Source: Adiantum capillus-veneris (taxonomy: Eukaryota; Streptophyta; Polypodiopsida; Polypodiales; Pteridaceae). Taken from it: 64,000 bases of DNA. The notes beneath the pieces are model-generated. The model made no database searches. It saw nothing but the letters and a program-made list of their open reading frames with translations, and was not told the DNA's origin. Below are positions 45,669 to 55,692 of the stretch, one piece after another. The position numbers were made by a program, and so were the translations under genes. The stretch is from the NCBI GenBank assembly GCA_014529385.2, contig CM043964.1, positions 7,101,997 to 7,165,996 on the forward strand, read 5' to 3'. Position 1 is the stretch's first letter; each line of letters starts with the position of its first letter.

Positions 45669-46418
45669 TTAAGTGAAGTAAATTCTCCTTTCAGGGAACT
45701 TCATATTGGCAGCCATGGGATCAAACCATGGTACCCCTAGGATAACATCCTCATGTTGGAGACGAGAGATGAAGAAGTCTTCTTTGTCGACATAGCTTTG
45801 GACATGAAGCCTCAACTTCCCAATCAAGGGAGTAATAGAGGATTGTTGTCCCTTGAAATCTGCATCAACCGTTACCATATCTCCCAACTTGAAAGCTTGA
45901 ATGCCCAATTTGGTGGCCAACTTTGTTGTTATGAAGTTGTGAGTAGAGCCACGGTCAAACAAGATGAATGCATCATGCTCTCTTAGCTTTCCCCAAGCAT
46001 AGGAAAGTGATGAGGCTTTGCAATGAGCATCCATTTTTGGAGCTTTGATGGTGGAAGCCCTAGGAGTCTCATTGCGAGTATTCTTCTTGGGGCAAGAACA
46101 ATAGCCGTGTCCTTGCTCCCCACACTTGAAACACTTATGATCCTTGCGAAAAGCTTCGAGCTCTTCAAGAGAGAGTTTGTTTTTACCTTTATAAACTCCC
46201 TTCTCCTTGGACCGATTATTGTTGTTGTTGTTGTTGGAAGTGCCTTGGGAAGAATTTTGAGCATTGGTCTTCCCCTTTGCATCATTTTTGCCTTTTTTGT
46301 CCATGGGTTTCACATTATGTCCAGCCCCTTTATGGAAATTGATATGTGAAGCAACCATGGTGTGATGGATTACTTTGCTAATAGTACAAGGCCGTTGAGA
46401 GATGATGTATTCCGCCAT
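45669..46418 (-). pseudogene. Element F nucleocapsid and protease
   Basis: A Lys/Asn-rich region is followed by an intact CCHC zinc knuckle (CFKCGEQGHGYCSC). The aspartic protease follows with ILFDRGSTHNFITTKLA, where the usual D-S-G triad reads D-R-G, so it is probably inactive. HEDVILGVPWFDPM matches the end of the protease fold. It sits between gag and RT as usual for Ty3. Confidence 0.75.
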
Positions 46419-46422
46419 CTCT

Positions 46423-46959
46423 TCAGGTAAGCCCGCATAGAATTGTTCTCTTTTCTCCGCAAATTCTATCTTTTAAAAAGAAAGTAGCCTTGAGATGTAA
46501 ATCCCAAAACTTTTCTACATACTTGTGGATAGACTCATGAGAGAGAAGCTTCAAGCTGCGCCATTGAGTAAGCACTTTGTCCTTTGCATCGCTTGCAAGG
46601 AATTTCTTCATGATGGGAGCTCGTAGAGTTTTCTATGTGTTTGGGGATTCGCCGTTGCCATGAAGGCTAGCCCACCATTGACGAGCTGATTTTTCAAAGT
46701 GCATAGCTACATGGCGTAGCTTGGAGGACTCTCTAAAGCCCTCGTCTCCAAAGGCCGCATCAAATTGTTGGTTGAAGGCCAACGCTTTGTCGGTAGCACC
46801 AGAGGTACCATCATAAGTGAGAAAAGAGATACTCTTTCCTCCCTCCTTGAACTTCTTTAACTTTTGGGACCTTCTCCATGCAGGGAATGATTTGCAATGT
46901 CCTCCCCTCTTGTATTCTCTAGGAGAATATCCTTAGCTTTCATCGGAAGAGGGGGAAGG
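46423..46959 (-). pseudogene. Element F gag, part downstream of element G
   Basis: Minus-strand frames show the retrotransposon-gag region: a Trp-rich helix segment (RQWWASLHG), then KVLTQWRSLKLLSHESIHKY with a stop at the end (46423). It is the continuation of the piece right of element G; the split is at 46955-46959 (GAAGG target site). Stops and frameshifts are present. Confidence 0.65.
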
Positions 46960-47129
46960 TGTCAGGACAAGGGTCCTGTACCCTAAGAACTAGGTTAGTC
47001 ATGGACTACGACCAAGGGTCGGGCTAGGCAGTGTGGACAAGGGATCCGTCTAGGGCAAGGGGCTAGGAACCCGCCTATATAAAGGGAGGTTGGGAGGAGG
47101 ATCCAAGAGTCTAGTTCCTAGTTCTTACA
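46960..47129 (+). repeat. Element G 5' LTR
   Basis: It begins TGTCAGGACAAGG and ends GTTCTTACA. A TATA box (tatataaa) lies at 47076-47083, about 45 bases before the LTR end, so R and U5 are very short. Confidence 0.95.
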
Positions 47130-47130
47130 G

Positions 47131-47143
47131 TGGTATCAGAGCC
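47131..47143 (+). other. Element G primer-binding site (initiator Met tRNA)
   Basis: TGGTATCAGAGCC lies one base after the 5' LTR. This is the standard plant primer-binding site complementary to initiator methionine tRNA. Confidence 0.95.
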
Positions 47144-47922
47144 TAGGAGTCTCTTCCACTCTCTCTCTAGGCGTGGTCTCTTTAGGTCCCTAAAAGCAGG
47201 CTCTTTGGGTGCGAACCGTGGCTTTTTTGGGCCTTTTCCAATTTTAGCCAATTTTTTTGCCAAATCGGGCAGGCTTTCCTTTTTTGGAAACGTGTGTGTG
47301 GTGGTGTTTTGGCGAGCTCTTTGGCTTGGAATGGGCGCCATGGGGAGATAGGAGTTTGCGCCATCTGCTGGCGGCCATAGCCGGCCTCACACAGCCCCGC
47401 CATCCCTCTCTTCTGGCTTGCAGAAGACAGCACACTGCCTGTGAGCTTGGCCTTCAAAAAACTCACGCTATTGTCACATGGGAAAGGCCTTTGGCCATAG
47501 AATTTAAGCCTTGGCCACTGTAAGTAGCCTTTCTGACAGGAAATTCAGCAAAGTTGAGCCGGTGAAGCAAGCCCGAGCAACTCAAGCAAGAAAAACTCAC
47601 ATCGACTCTCCCAAGGTCGGACTACGCTCCGTACCTACAGAAGATTACAGCACTTGCAGTTTTCTTTTAGCAACGACTTCAAGAGTCGTTCAAGCGATGA
47701 CTTCAAGAGTCGTTCAAGCAACATACGAGTCGACCATACACGGTGCGGAGTTCAATTTCAATTACGCTTCGACTCAAAGATAACGCTTCAACCATATACG
47801 GGGCGGAGTTCGATTACGTGCTACGACGATTCACTACTACGACGTGGAGTTAGCTATACTTTGCAAGTGCTACTAACATCAGGTATTTTTTCTGAGTACT
47901 TCTTACACTGCACTGTGTAGCC
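47144..47922. other. Element G leader
   Basis: About 780 bp between primer-binding site and gag ATG; no recognisable gene. It contains a short tandem repeat (ACTTCAAGAGTCGTTCAAGC-type) near 47676-47720. Confidence 0.6.
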
Positions 47923-49846
47923 ATGGATTCCGATATCAACATGACATTCGATTTCGAGCAAAGTACCCCAGACTCTGCCAATGATGGCTCGCGGCCGGAT
48001 ACTCTCAAGGAGAGTACCCGCGACACTACGGCAGGAGACGATACTTATGAACTGCGCGATATTCAAGAATTTCGTTCACTTCAGACACTCATGACAGTCA
48101 TGGACAAAAATTTAAGGCTTTTAATGAAATGTTACTAAACTTTCCACTTTAGTCATTCAATTGATGCAATAGAAGACTAAGAGTTCGGCTGACACCCACA
48201 TGCATGAGCACGTTACAATACAACGGCAAGGCCCAATTAATGAAACACTGCATACTCTCACTTCCAAAGAGGTAGATGATTTGTTGAAGAATTTCAAACC
48301 ACTAGTTTTCAAAGGCGAAGACCGGGATCGCAATAAGGATGCAGTGAACATCTTTCTCAGTACATGGGATGGAATTCATGCCTTACGGCGAACTCCATAT
48401 GCAGTATGAGCTCTGCAAATGAGCTTAACTCTGGAAGGCAAGGCCTAAAAATGGTGGATGTCTCTCAAGGAGAAGAACATCATACCACAGAGTTGGAAAG
48501 CCTTTGAATCAATGTTTAGCAAGGAATTTCTGCCTACAAACGAGGCCGATCGGAATTGGACCGCTTGGGACACGTGTTCCATGCGCCAATTTCCATCACT
48601 CCTTGAATATATCTCTCACTATAGGGACTTCATCCTCAAGTTGGGAAGGATTGGATACCTTTCAACAAGTACGAGGGTTCATACGAGGTCTGACTCCAGA
48701 ACTTAAGAAGTATGTCAAATCCCAGGACCCTAAAACACTTGAGGAAGCCATAGTGAAAGCACATATTCATGATGACCCTGATGATAAGAAAACACATAAC
48801 AATAACATGACTGCTAGTACACATAGTAACACACGCACTCAGTACGGGCACAATAAAAGAAAAATTATAGCTAATTCAGATGCATCTAAAAAACCCAAGG
48901 GGTCCAGGGGTCCTCTCTCCCCTAAGGATTTTGATAAGGCCAAGAAAGAGAAGCTACGTTTTCAATGCTTAGGAAGAGGCCATGGAAAAAAGGATTGTCC
49001 CAAGGGGAAATCTGCTGCCCAGGGCAAGGAGAAAGCAGTGCATATGGTGCAACTACTGCCTCTCGATTCTTCCTCAAAGTTCTCTATAGTGGAAGTAACA
49101 CACACTGAGGTGGTGCATGAATGCTGTCTCACAGCTTCCATGTGGCAACAAACCTTTGGATCACATGAGTTAGCACATATGCACGGATATCTGCAAGGGC
49201 ACAAGGTGCGCATCTTGGTAGATGACGGTGCTGCGCACAATTTCATCAATCATGGATTGGTGAAAAAGCTCAAACTGCCTCAAACTCCGAGTACCCACGC
49301 TACAAGGTAGAAATGATGAATGGACATGATAGTGAAGTATGGGATACTCAATGCCGTGCTGTTCCATTGGAAGTACAAGGGTACTCTACTTGTTTGGATT
49401 TTCAAGTTATGAACATGGAAAGGGTTGATGTGGTTCTTGGTAGGGAGTGGTTGCATAGCCTAGGACCATCACTGAAGCGTAGCTATGATCACAACAGTTT
49501 GATGTTCGATTCCCAAGGCACCCATGTGTTGTTGTTAGAAGAAAAGGATATACCATCATCACCACTGATTTGTACTTCCGAGCTTGTGCAGCTCATTTGT
49601 GATAATGAAATAGAACATGCTTTCTTGTGCTACTCACTATCTCATTTTCTTTCTAACATTGAGTCTGTTGAACATTCCTCAACGCCACATGCTTCTCTCT
49701 CCTCTATTCCACCAATTTCTAATTCAACACAAGCAAACGTTGCTAATCAATTACAAAAATTGTTAAAGGAATTTCAAGATGTTTTTCCTCATGATTTGCC
49801 CCCCATCAGGTTTATCACCGACACGCTCAGTGCAACATGGCATTGA
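47923..49846 (+). pseudogene. Element G gag and protease
   Basis: The gag starts with ATG 47923 (MDSDINMTFDFEQ) and is broken by several frameshifts to 49310. A capsid-like region covers 48260-48700, a Lys-rich linker 48780-48950, and a zinc-knuckle remnant reads QCLGRGHGKKDCPKG, in which the first Cys is lost. The protease at about 49195-49290 has RILVDDGAAHNFINHGLV (D-D-G in place of D-S-G), and MERVDVVLGREWL at about 49415 marks its end. Stops separate the pieces. Confidence 0.7.
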
Positions 49847-51075
49847 CGTGGCTGCAGGCTGTAAACCTGTTAGTAAACCACCTTACCGTATGAGTTACTC
49901 AGAGGCTCCTGAGGTGGAACGTCAGCTTACTGACTACCTTAGCAGAGGGTTTATACAACCCAGTTCTTCACCATGGGCTTCGCCTATACTTTTGGTAAAG
50001 AAAAAGGACGGAAGTATGCACATGTGCGTAGACTACCGGGGCTTAAATGCAGTTACAGTTAAGAACAAATACCCATTGCCAAGGGTCGATGAGTTTGTTG
50101 ATAAGCTAACTCATAAACGAATTTTTTCAAAAATTGACTTGAGATCAGGATATCACCAAGTCTGTATTCGGCTTGCTGATATACCTAAGACTGCATTCCG
50201 AACACGGTTTGGACATTACGAGTTTTTTGGTGATGCGCCCATGACACTTATGGATAGTGTCTTGAAACCATATTTGGGCAAATTTGTCATTGTGTTCCTC
50301 GATGACATTCTACTTTATAGTGCTTCTGAAGAAGAGCACTTACAACATCTCACGCAAGTGTTTGACTTGTTATGTGCCAAGGAATCTAAATGTGATTTTC
50401 TCAAGGAAGAAATTCATTATTTAGCGCATGTCATTTCAGCTAATGGCCTATACATGGATCAATCCAAAGTGGATACCATCCGGAAATGGCCACCTCCTAA
50501 AAATCTGGAAAAATTACAGATCTTTTTAGGCTTCGCAGGTTTTTACCGAAGGTTCATTAAAAACTATGCTCACCTTGCTGTACCTATGACAGACCAACTA
50601 AAAGGCAAAGGTAAGGCTTTTTAGTGGGGATCCGCTCAACAGCAGAGTTTTGAAACACTCAAAGATGCATTAGCTACAGCTCCTATACTAGCTATTGTAG
50701 ATCCTTTGAAACCATTTGTTTTGGAAACGGATGCCAGTGACCGTGCTATTGGAGCAGTCCTGTTACAAGACGGACGGCCAATTGCATTTGAAAGTAAGAA
50801 GCTGGATGTAGCTTAGTAGAATTATTCTGCTTACGAACGTGAACTCTATGCAATAGTGTCTGCCTTAAAGACATGGCGTCACTATTTGTATGGTGCTCAG
50901 TTCGAGATTGTGTTTGACCATGAAAGCATCAAATGGTTTACACAACAAACAGATTTAAAGGGTCGAAAATCCAAGTGGGCCGAGATCCTCAGGAATATGA
51001 CGGCAAGTTAAGGTATCTCAAAGGCCGATACAATATAGTGGCAGACGCTCTCAGTCGAATGCCAGAGATCAATTC
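49779..51075 (+). pseudogene. Element G reverse transcriptase and RNase H
   Basis: RT (49845-50624) shows FIQPSSSPWASPILLVKKKD, VDYRGLNAVTVKNKYPLPR, FSKIDLRSGYHQV and the catalytic VFLDDILLYS. The stretch between HYEFF and DAPMT lacks some residues usual for motif B (the PFGLTNAP region). RNase H follows at 50625-51075 with FVLETDASDRAIGAVLLQDG, YERELYAIVSALKTWRHYL and ADALSRMPEI. It is interrupted by a TAG at about 50623, another TAG near 50815 and a frameshift near 50935. Confidence 0.8.
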
Positions 51076-52126
51076 GATCTTGTTCACGGAACTTCATAGT
51101 GAATTTTTAGCATCTCTCAAGGGAAAATATGAGCAAGATGAAACATATTCCAAAGTGTGGAGCCACATTCAAAAGAGAGATCCTTCTCACTCCAATGCAG
51201 GTAGTGTACAGTTAACCTCCACACCTAGTTCTCCTTTATCAAGTGATGAACTACAGCGATGGAAGCATTTTACCATCGACAATGGGTACCTACTCCACAA
51301 GGGGAGAGTTTGTGTACCTACGGACACAGACATTCGGTGCCAAATTCTTTATGAATGTCATGATAGTCCAAGTGCAGGGCACCCGGGGATTAGAAAAACT
51401 TATTCTCTTGTACGATGACATTTTTACTGGCCAGGTCTACATGGCTTTGTTCAAGCTTATGTCTTGCATTTCCAAAAATGTCAAGTTAACAAAGTAGAGC
51501 GCCTGAAAGCAGGAGGACTCTTACATCCTTTGGAAATTCCCAATGGAAAATGGGAAAGTATCTCCATGGATTTTATAGTAGGTTTACCAACCACTATACG
51601 AGGTCATGACTCAGTATGGGTGGTCTTAGACATGTTGACTAAACTATGTAAGTTTATTCCGACCAAATCAACGGTTAAGATACCAGAACTAACAAGATTA
51701 TTTGTGGACAATCTATACAAACTATATGGGCTTCTAAGTAATATTGTTAGTGACCGTGACCCAAAGTTTAACAGCCGCTTTTGGAGAGATGTATTTGAAT
51801 GATTGGGTACACAACTCAACCTCAGTACAACTGACCATCCAGAAACAGATGGTCAAACAGAAAGGGTTAACCAGGTGCTAGAGGATATGCTAAGAGCATG
51901 CGTGAGCAAAAAACAGACAGAATGGGAAGAATACTTACCTATTCTCGAGTTTGCCTACAACAGTTCTAAGCATGTCACAACAGGCTTCAGTCCTTTGATG
52001 CTCATGTACGGGTTTCAACCTAGGTCACCAGTTACGGTGGGGTTGGCAACCAGAAAACTCCAACAGGTTAAGGATTTTCTCCAAGACCACATGGATATGC
52101 TGAAACTGTCTCGTCACAATGTGTGA
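51076..52126 (+). pseudogene. Element G integrase
   Basis: The zinc-binding region has its His pair in HDSPSAGHPG, with the Cys pair degraded. The DDE core is complete: Asp in ESISMDFIVGLP, Asp in NIVSDRDPKF and Glu in [15 protein letters not shown] single TGA at 51800-51802 interrupts the core and a frameshift lies near 51420. The end at 52126 is another stop before the C-terminal domain. Confidence 0.8.
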
Positions 52127-52189
52127 CAAGCACAAGATCGGTATAAGAAATACGCTGGTGAGAAACGTCGGCAAGTTACCTTTGAATAA

Positions 52190-52620
52190 GGGGAGGTAGT
52201 ATTTTTACGTGTGCCAGAACATTCAGAAAGTCTGAAAACTAGACCCACACCTAAATTATCTCCCCGATATTGTGGGCCTTTCAAAATACTCAAGCGAGTT
52301 GGTGATCGCGCCTACAAACTACTCCTACCGTCACACTCTCGCATTCACCCGGTGTTTCATGTAATCCGTTTACGCAAACGGTTACATGGGGATGACAACG
52401 TCATTGACCAACAGTTTTTGGTCGATTACATTGAACCTCCTACGTTACCGAATGAACTTGAACGTGTTATGGATTATCATGAGTTGCGCATACATGCCAT
52501 CATGTACGACAACAAGACTTAATCAAGTGGAAAGACCGACCTGAAGAAGGTGCCACTTGGGAAAACATTAGTGTTCTTAAGAAGAAGTTTCCCACTTTTC
52601 TTTTCAAGGACCTCTTCTTT
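52190..52620 (+). pseudogene. Element G integrase C-terminus and chromodomain
   Basis: Frame 52211-52522 has LSPRYCGPFKILKRVGDRAY and HPVFHVIRLRKRL, the integrase C-terminal domain. The chromodomain follows across a frameshift near 52515, with a KWKDRPEEGATWE segment at about 52525-52565. The frame ends before the purine tract at 52620. Confidence 0.75.
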
Positions 52621-52633
52621 AAGGGGGGAGTAA

Positions 52634-52803
52634 TGTCAGGACAAGGGTCGTGTACCCTAAAAACCAGGTTAGTCATGGACTACGGCCAAGGGTCGGGCTA
52701 GGCACTGTGGACAGGGGATCCGTCTAGGGCAAGGGGCTAGGAGCCCGCCTATATAAAGGGAGGTTGGGAGGAGGATCCAAGAGTCTAGTTCCTAGTTCTT
52801 ACA
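52634..52803 (+). repeat. Element G 3' LTR
   Basis: It begins TGTCAGGACAAGGG after the purine tract AAGGGGGGAGTAA and ends GTTCTTACA, with a TATA box at 52750-52757. It is the partner of 46960-47129. Confidence 0.95.
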
Positions 52804-53287
52804 GAAGGTGAAGATGAAGGAGAAGAGGGTGACCTCCTCCTAGCCCTCTCTTCCTAGCCCTTTTCTTCATTTGTTTCCTCTCTTCTCTTTTGGATGGACA
52901 AGAAGAAGTACTGTGTGTTGTTCTTTTCCTCTTGGGAGGAGTAGGCGATCGTTGAGACCGCTGTCTTCGTGGAGCCACATCTTGAGAGGAACTTAAATTT
53001 TCATTGATTTCTTGCTCTTTGGATTCCTCCTCTCGTATGGGAGAGATTCTTCTTTTGGGGGTCTCTTAAAGAGGCCTCCTAAGCTCTCTCTAATCTTGGA
53101 GAGGAAGGGAAATTCCATAATCACGAAGTTGTTGAGTAACTTTGGCTTGCACAGTTGGGTTGCCCATAGCTTCCTGCAACCTAGTGACAAGATAATTCAC
53201 AAACATGGGAGCATCGTCATTAGCACCTTCATTTGCAAAATCAGAGCTATCAATTTTTATTCTATTCTCTTGATTATTGTCAGTCAT
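52804..53287 (-). pseudogene. Element F gag, N-terminal part
   Basis: The ATG at 53287 (MTDNNQENRIKIDSSDF) starts a gag frame with an acidic N-terminus, then a helical stretch to a stop at 53090. Frames continue as an Arg/Ser/Pro-rich linker (RRQRSQRSPTPPKRKRTT) to the element G insertion at 52804. It rejoins 46423-46959. Confidence 0.6.
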
Positions 53288-53640
53288 GTTAACAAAATTT
53301 ATGTATGTACTTAGTGTATACTTTGGAAATTGAAAACCTTAGTTTCGCTCCTCTTAGCCTTTGAAAGACGTCTCTTAAGTATCTACACCCACGGCTCGAA
53401 GTGGTTAATTATAGAGAGTAGAGGAGTAGGTCTAACATAGCAGAGTTGCCGAGGGTTAGCTCCTTTTGGACGTCTTATGGCTCAATAATGGTAAAGCCGT
53501 AGGCAAGTCTAAAAAGACTCTATTATTAAGTCCAAATCTCCGGAGGTGTGCACCATACCCCACATAGTGGGCTCAACAAAACCGATAGTAGATACGAGTT
53601 TCACTTACCCTAATATAATTAACAACATCAACCATTTATA
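53288..53640. other. Element F leader
   Basis: Untranslated DNA between gag and repeat E. On the minus strand a TTGTTGAGCCCACTATGTGG segment might be a diverged primer-binding region, but I could not assign a tRNA. Confidence 0.4.
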
Positions 53641-53646
53641 GTCCAT

Positions 53647-54629
53647 TGTGCGGCACGTAGCAGCCAATCAGGTCAGAGATCCAGACAGAGTTACCGTGGT
53701 GGAAACATGGCAAATGTGGAGTGGGAGTGGGTAATTCAAGAGAAGAGAAATCAAGCTACAACGGGCTCATCATACAGACAACAACGCGAGGCTCACGTAA
53801 GACAAAGTCCCATGGACTATGGCTCAGGAGACAAGGGAGCTTGGACGGATAAATATGTAAGATTAATTGAATTATAACGTCAATCAATGATTATAAAGAT
53901 TGTAGTTGATAATTTAGTATTGTTATTGCTAGATTAGGAAAATATCACTCTCTCTTGACCAACCAGAGAGATGGTCAAGTATCGAGAGCGACATCCTAGA
54001 TTTGATACTTGGTGATGGTTGTTAAAAAACAACCACATCTCTCGCAAACAATTCGACACGGCGGTGGGACCACTACAAGTGGTAAGTTTAAACAAGTAAT
54101 TTTGTATCAATTGTTTTGAGTTGTTGATCATTGTTTAATTTGGTATGGTTTTATGTACAGTCAAAGTGATCGAACATACATGCCTCTGGAAGACGACGAG
54201 ATAGAGGAGGATTAGATAGAAAAATGTTTTGTCTAAACTTTCGTAAAGTCCCAATGTGGCACAATGTATATACAAGTATTTACTTTTTATTCTAAAAGTT
54301 TTAAATGTTCTGCATTTTAAATTGTCAAGGTAAACTCAATTCAATTTCAATTCTTTGGTATTTTTTATACTCTTCTAAAAAAGAATTCATGTTTCATTGT
54401 TTTATGCAGGGAAAAAATAAAGATGCTCATTTGGGCCACCCAAAATTGGGTGGCCCAAATGAGCACCTTTATTTTTGAATTAGCCTGTAGCGGCAACAAA
54501 TGCGGTAAAAAATGCCGCAACTGGAGCGATAATAGCAGCAGGTATATTACCAGGACTATTACAGCGCTTATTACTGAGAAACCACTACTGCGTCCATAGA
54601 CGAGGTTATAGACAACTCCTCTTATAGTG
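53647..54629 (+). mobile_element. CACTA-2 second copy, truncated right end
   Basis: Pieces of the same Ptta/En/Spm-like gene as at 31886-32327 are followed by an exon-like segment (QSDRTYMPLEDDEIEED then TAG, 54166-54216) after a TTATGTACAG acceptor. The terminus CTCCTCTTATAGTG at 54616-54629 is the complement of a CACTATAAGAGGAG end. The left part is absent; it is cut at the element F border. Confidence 0.55.
54413..54476. repeat. 64-bp near-perfect hairpin
   Basis: Arms AAAAATAAAG-A-TGCTCATTTG... (54413-54443) and the reverse complement (54446-54476) pair over 31 bases with one mismatch and a 2-base loop. It is absent from repeat D. It could be a mini foldback insertion. Confidence 0.8.
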
Positions 54630-55342
54630 ACATACGGATGGTGTGGATAGTGATGGTTTTTTTTTACATGCTTATACATCCCATGCTAGAGGGGGTGATG
54701 CGGATCCAGTACCAATTATGCCAGAGATTGAGGTAACTACCTATTTGCTTCAATTTTCTGATCTCCTATCAAGCCATGATACATGGTTATATGGGATGTT
54801 ACAAGGATGTGATCGACATGTTTAGGAAGGATTTGAAGCCATTTGATCCAGGAGGACAAGGTATTGTGTACAATCTATGGCAATCGACCTACTTACCGTA
54901 TGATCCCGGTGGTGGTCATCATGCTTATAGATTATGGAAGAATATTTACAGGCTTTGAAATGCATTATGTAATGGAATTAGCTTTTTAACTTGAGTTGGA
55001 GTGTAAAGTGAATAACATATTGAGCATTCCTTTGTGTGTAGATGTAGATTGAGAAAGAAAGTGCTTCTATGGAGAGAGCAACTAGTAACACATTACTTCA
55101 TTAACATGGCATAAAAAATACTTGTAAAAGAGAGTGAGAGTTTAGAGAAATTGACACAGGAGAGGACCGGATTAGTTGGAGCCGGTCCCCCTCCAATACG
55201 CATTTGTATTATAGATTCTTCCATGACGGAAGACTTGTTTACAATACAACTGATTGTGTTACTTGAGACCTTCTTGATGAGGTGAAGATGGCAAGCTTCA
55301 CTCACCAAGTGTTATCCTAACAACAATAAACATTATTAGCAT
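54630..55342. other. ORF fragment and LTR-like DNA of repeat E
   Basis: It holds the second copy of the conserved fragment (ARGGDADPVPI, MFRKDLKPFDPGGQG; 54643-54957, frameshifted), then non-coding DNA matching 41460-41870. The strand pattern (a purine run GGAGGGGGACCGGCTCC on the minus strand near 55180) hints at an older LTR remnant. Confidence 0.4.
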
Positions 55343-55372
55343 TAGGAAATTTCCGAGGTCATTTGGAGGGCC
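55343..55372 (+). repeat. Element H left terminal inverted repeat
   Basis: Thirty bases starting TAGGAAATTTC and ending GGAGGGCC. The preceding AT also pairs, so the repeat may be 32 bp. Confidence 0.85.
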
Positions 55373-55692
55373 TTCTAAGAAAATGTATTTTTGGCACTCT
55401 CTCTCTAGAAAATATGGCAAATAATAGAGGTGGGTCTTTCATGGTAAAAGTTCAAAAAGTGTACTTTAAGTAGATTCTTTACTCTTCTGAACATTCATTC
55501 GTAATGATTGAGGAATAATCTTCTTTTCAGTGCATTGAATGAACCTCGTGGAGGGAATGAGGCTAACATGGAGGGACGAAGGCGCAGCCACCTATTCACT
55601 TTCCATTAAACCTGCACATTTGTCCTATGGCGCACTCCTCAAATGGCACAAATGTTACGCAAAAATGATCCAAATATCACCTTCACATTGAT

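Larger units (their letters stand above)
46960..52803 (+). mobile_element. Element G: chromodomain Ty3 retrotransposon with 170-bp LTRs
   Basis: A 5844-bp element with LTRs 46960-47129 and 52634-52803 (seven differences seen in 170 bp), flanked by GAAGG on both sides (46955-46959, 52804-52808). It has a canonical initiator-Met primer-binding site and a purine tract AAGGGGGGAG. Internal order is gag, protease, RT, RNase H, integrase, chromodomain. Many stops make it inactive. It is nested in element F gag, in opposite orientation. Confidence 0.95.
42938..53640 (-). mobile_element. Element F: chromodomain Ty3 retrotransposon, defective
   Basis: Minus-strand order gag, zinc knuckle, protease, RT, integrase, chromodomain-like end. 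Element G is nested in gag at 46960-52803. RNase H is missing. The interior is bracketed by direct repeats D and E. A purine tract at the left end (next to 42937) supports that boundary; no tRNA primer-binding site was recognised next to 53640, so the right boundary is less certain. Confidence 0.75.
53647..55342. repeat. Repeat E, left piece
   Basis: Direct copy of repeat D starting TGTGCGGCAC. It contains a second, truncated CACTA-2 right end (to 54629), the conserved ORF fragment and the following LTR-like DNA. It is interrupted by element H at 55343 and continues at 61880. It is uninterrupted where D carries CACTA-1 and so documents that insertion. Confidence 0.65.
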
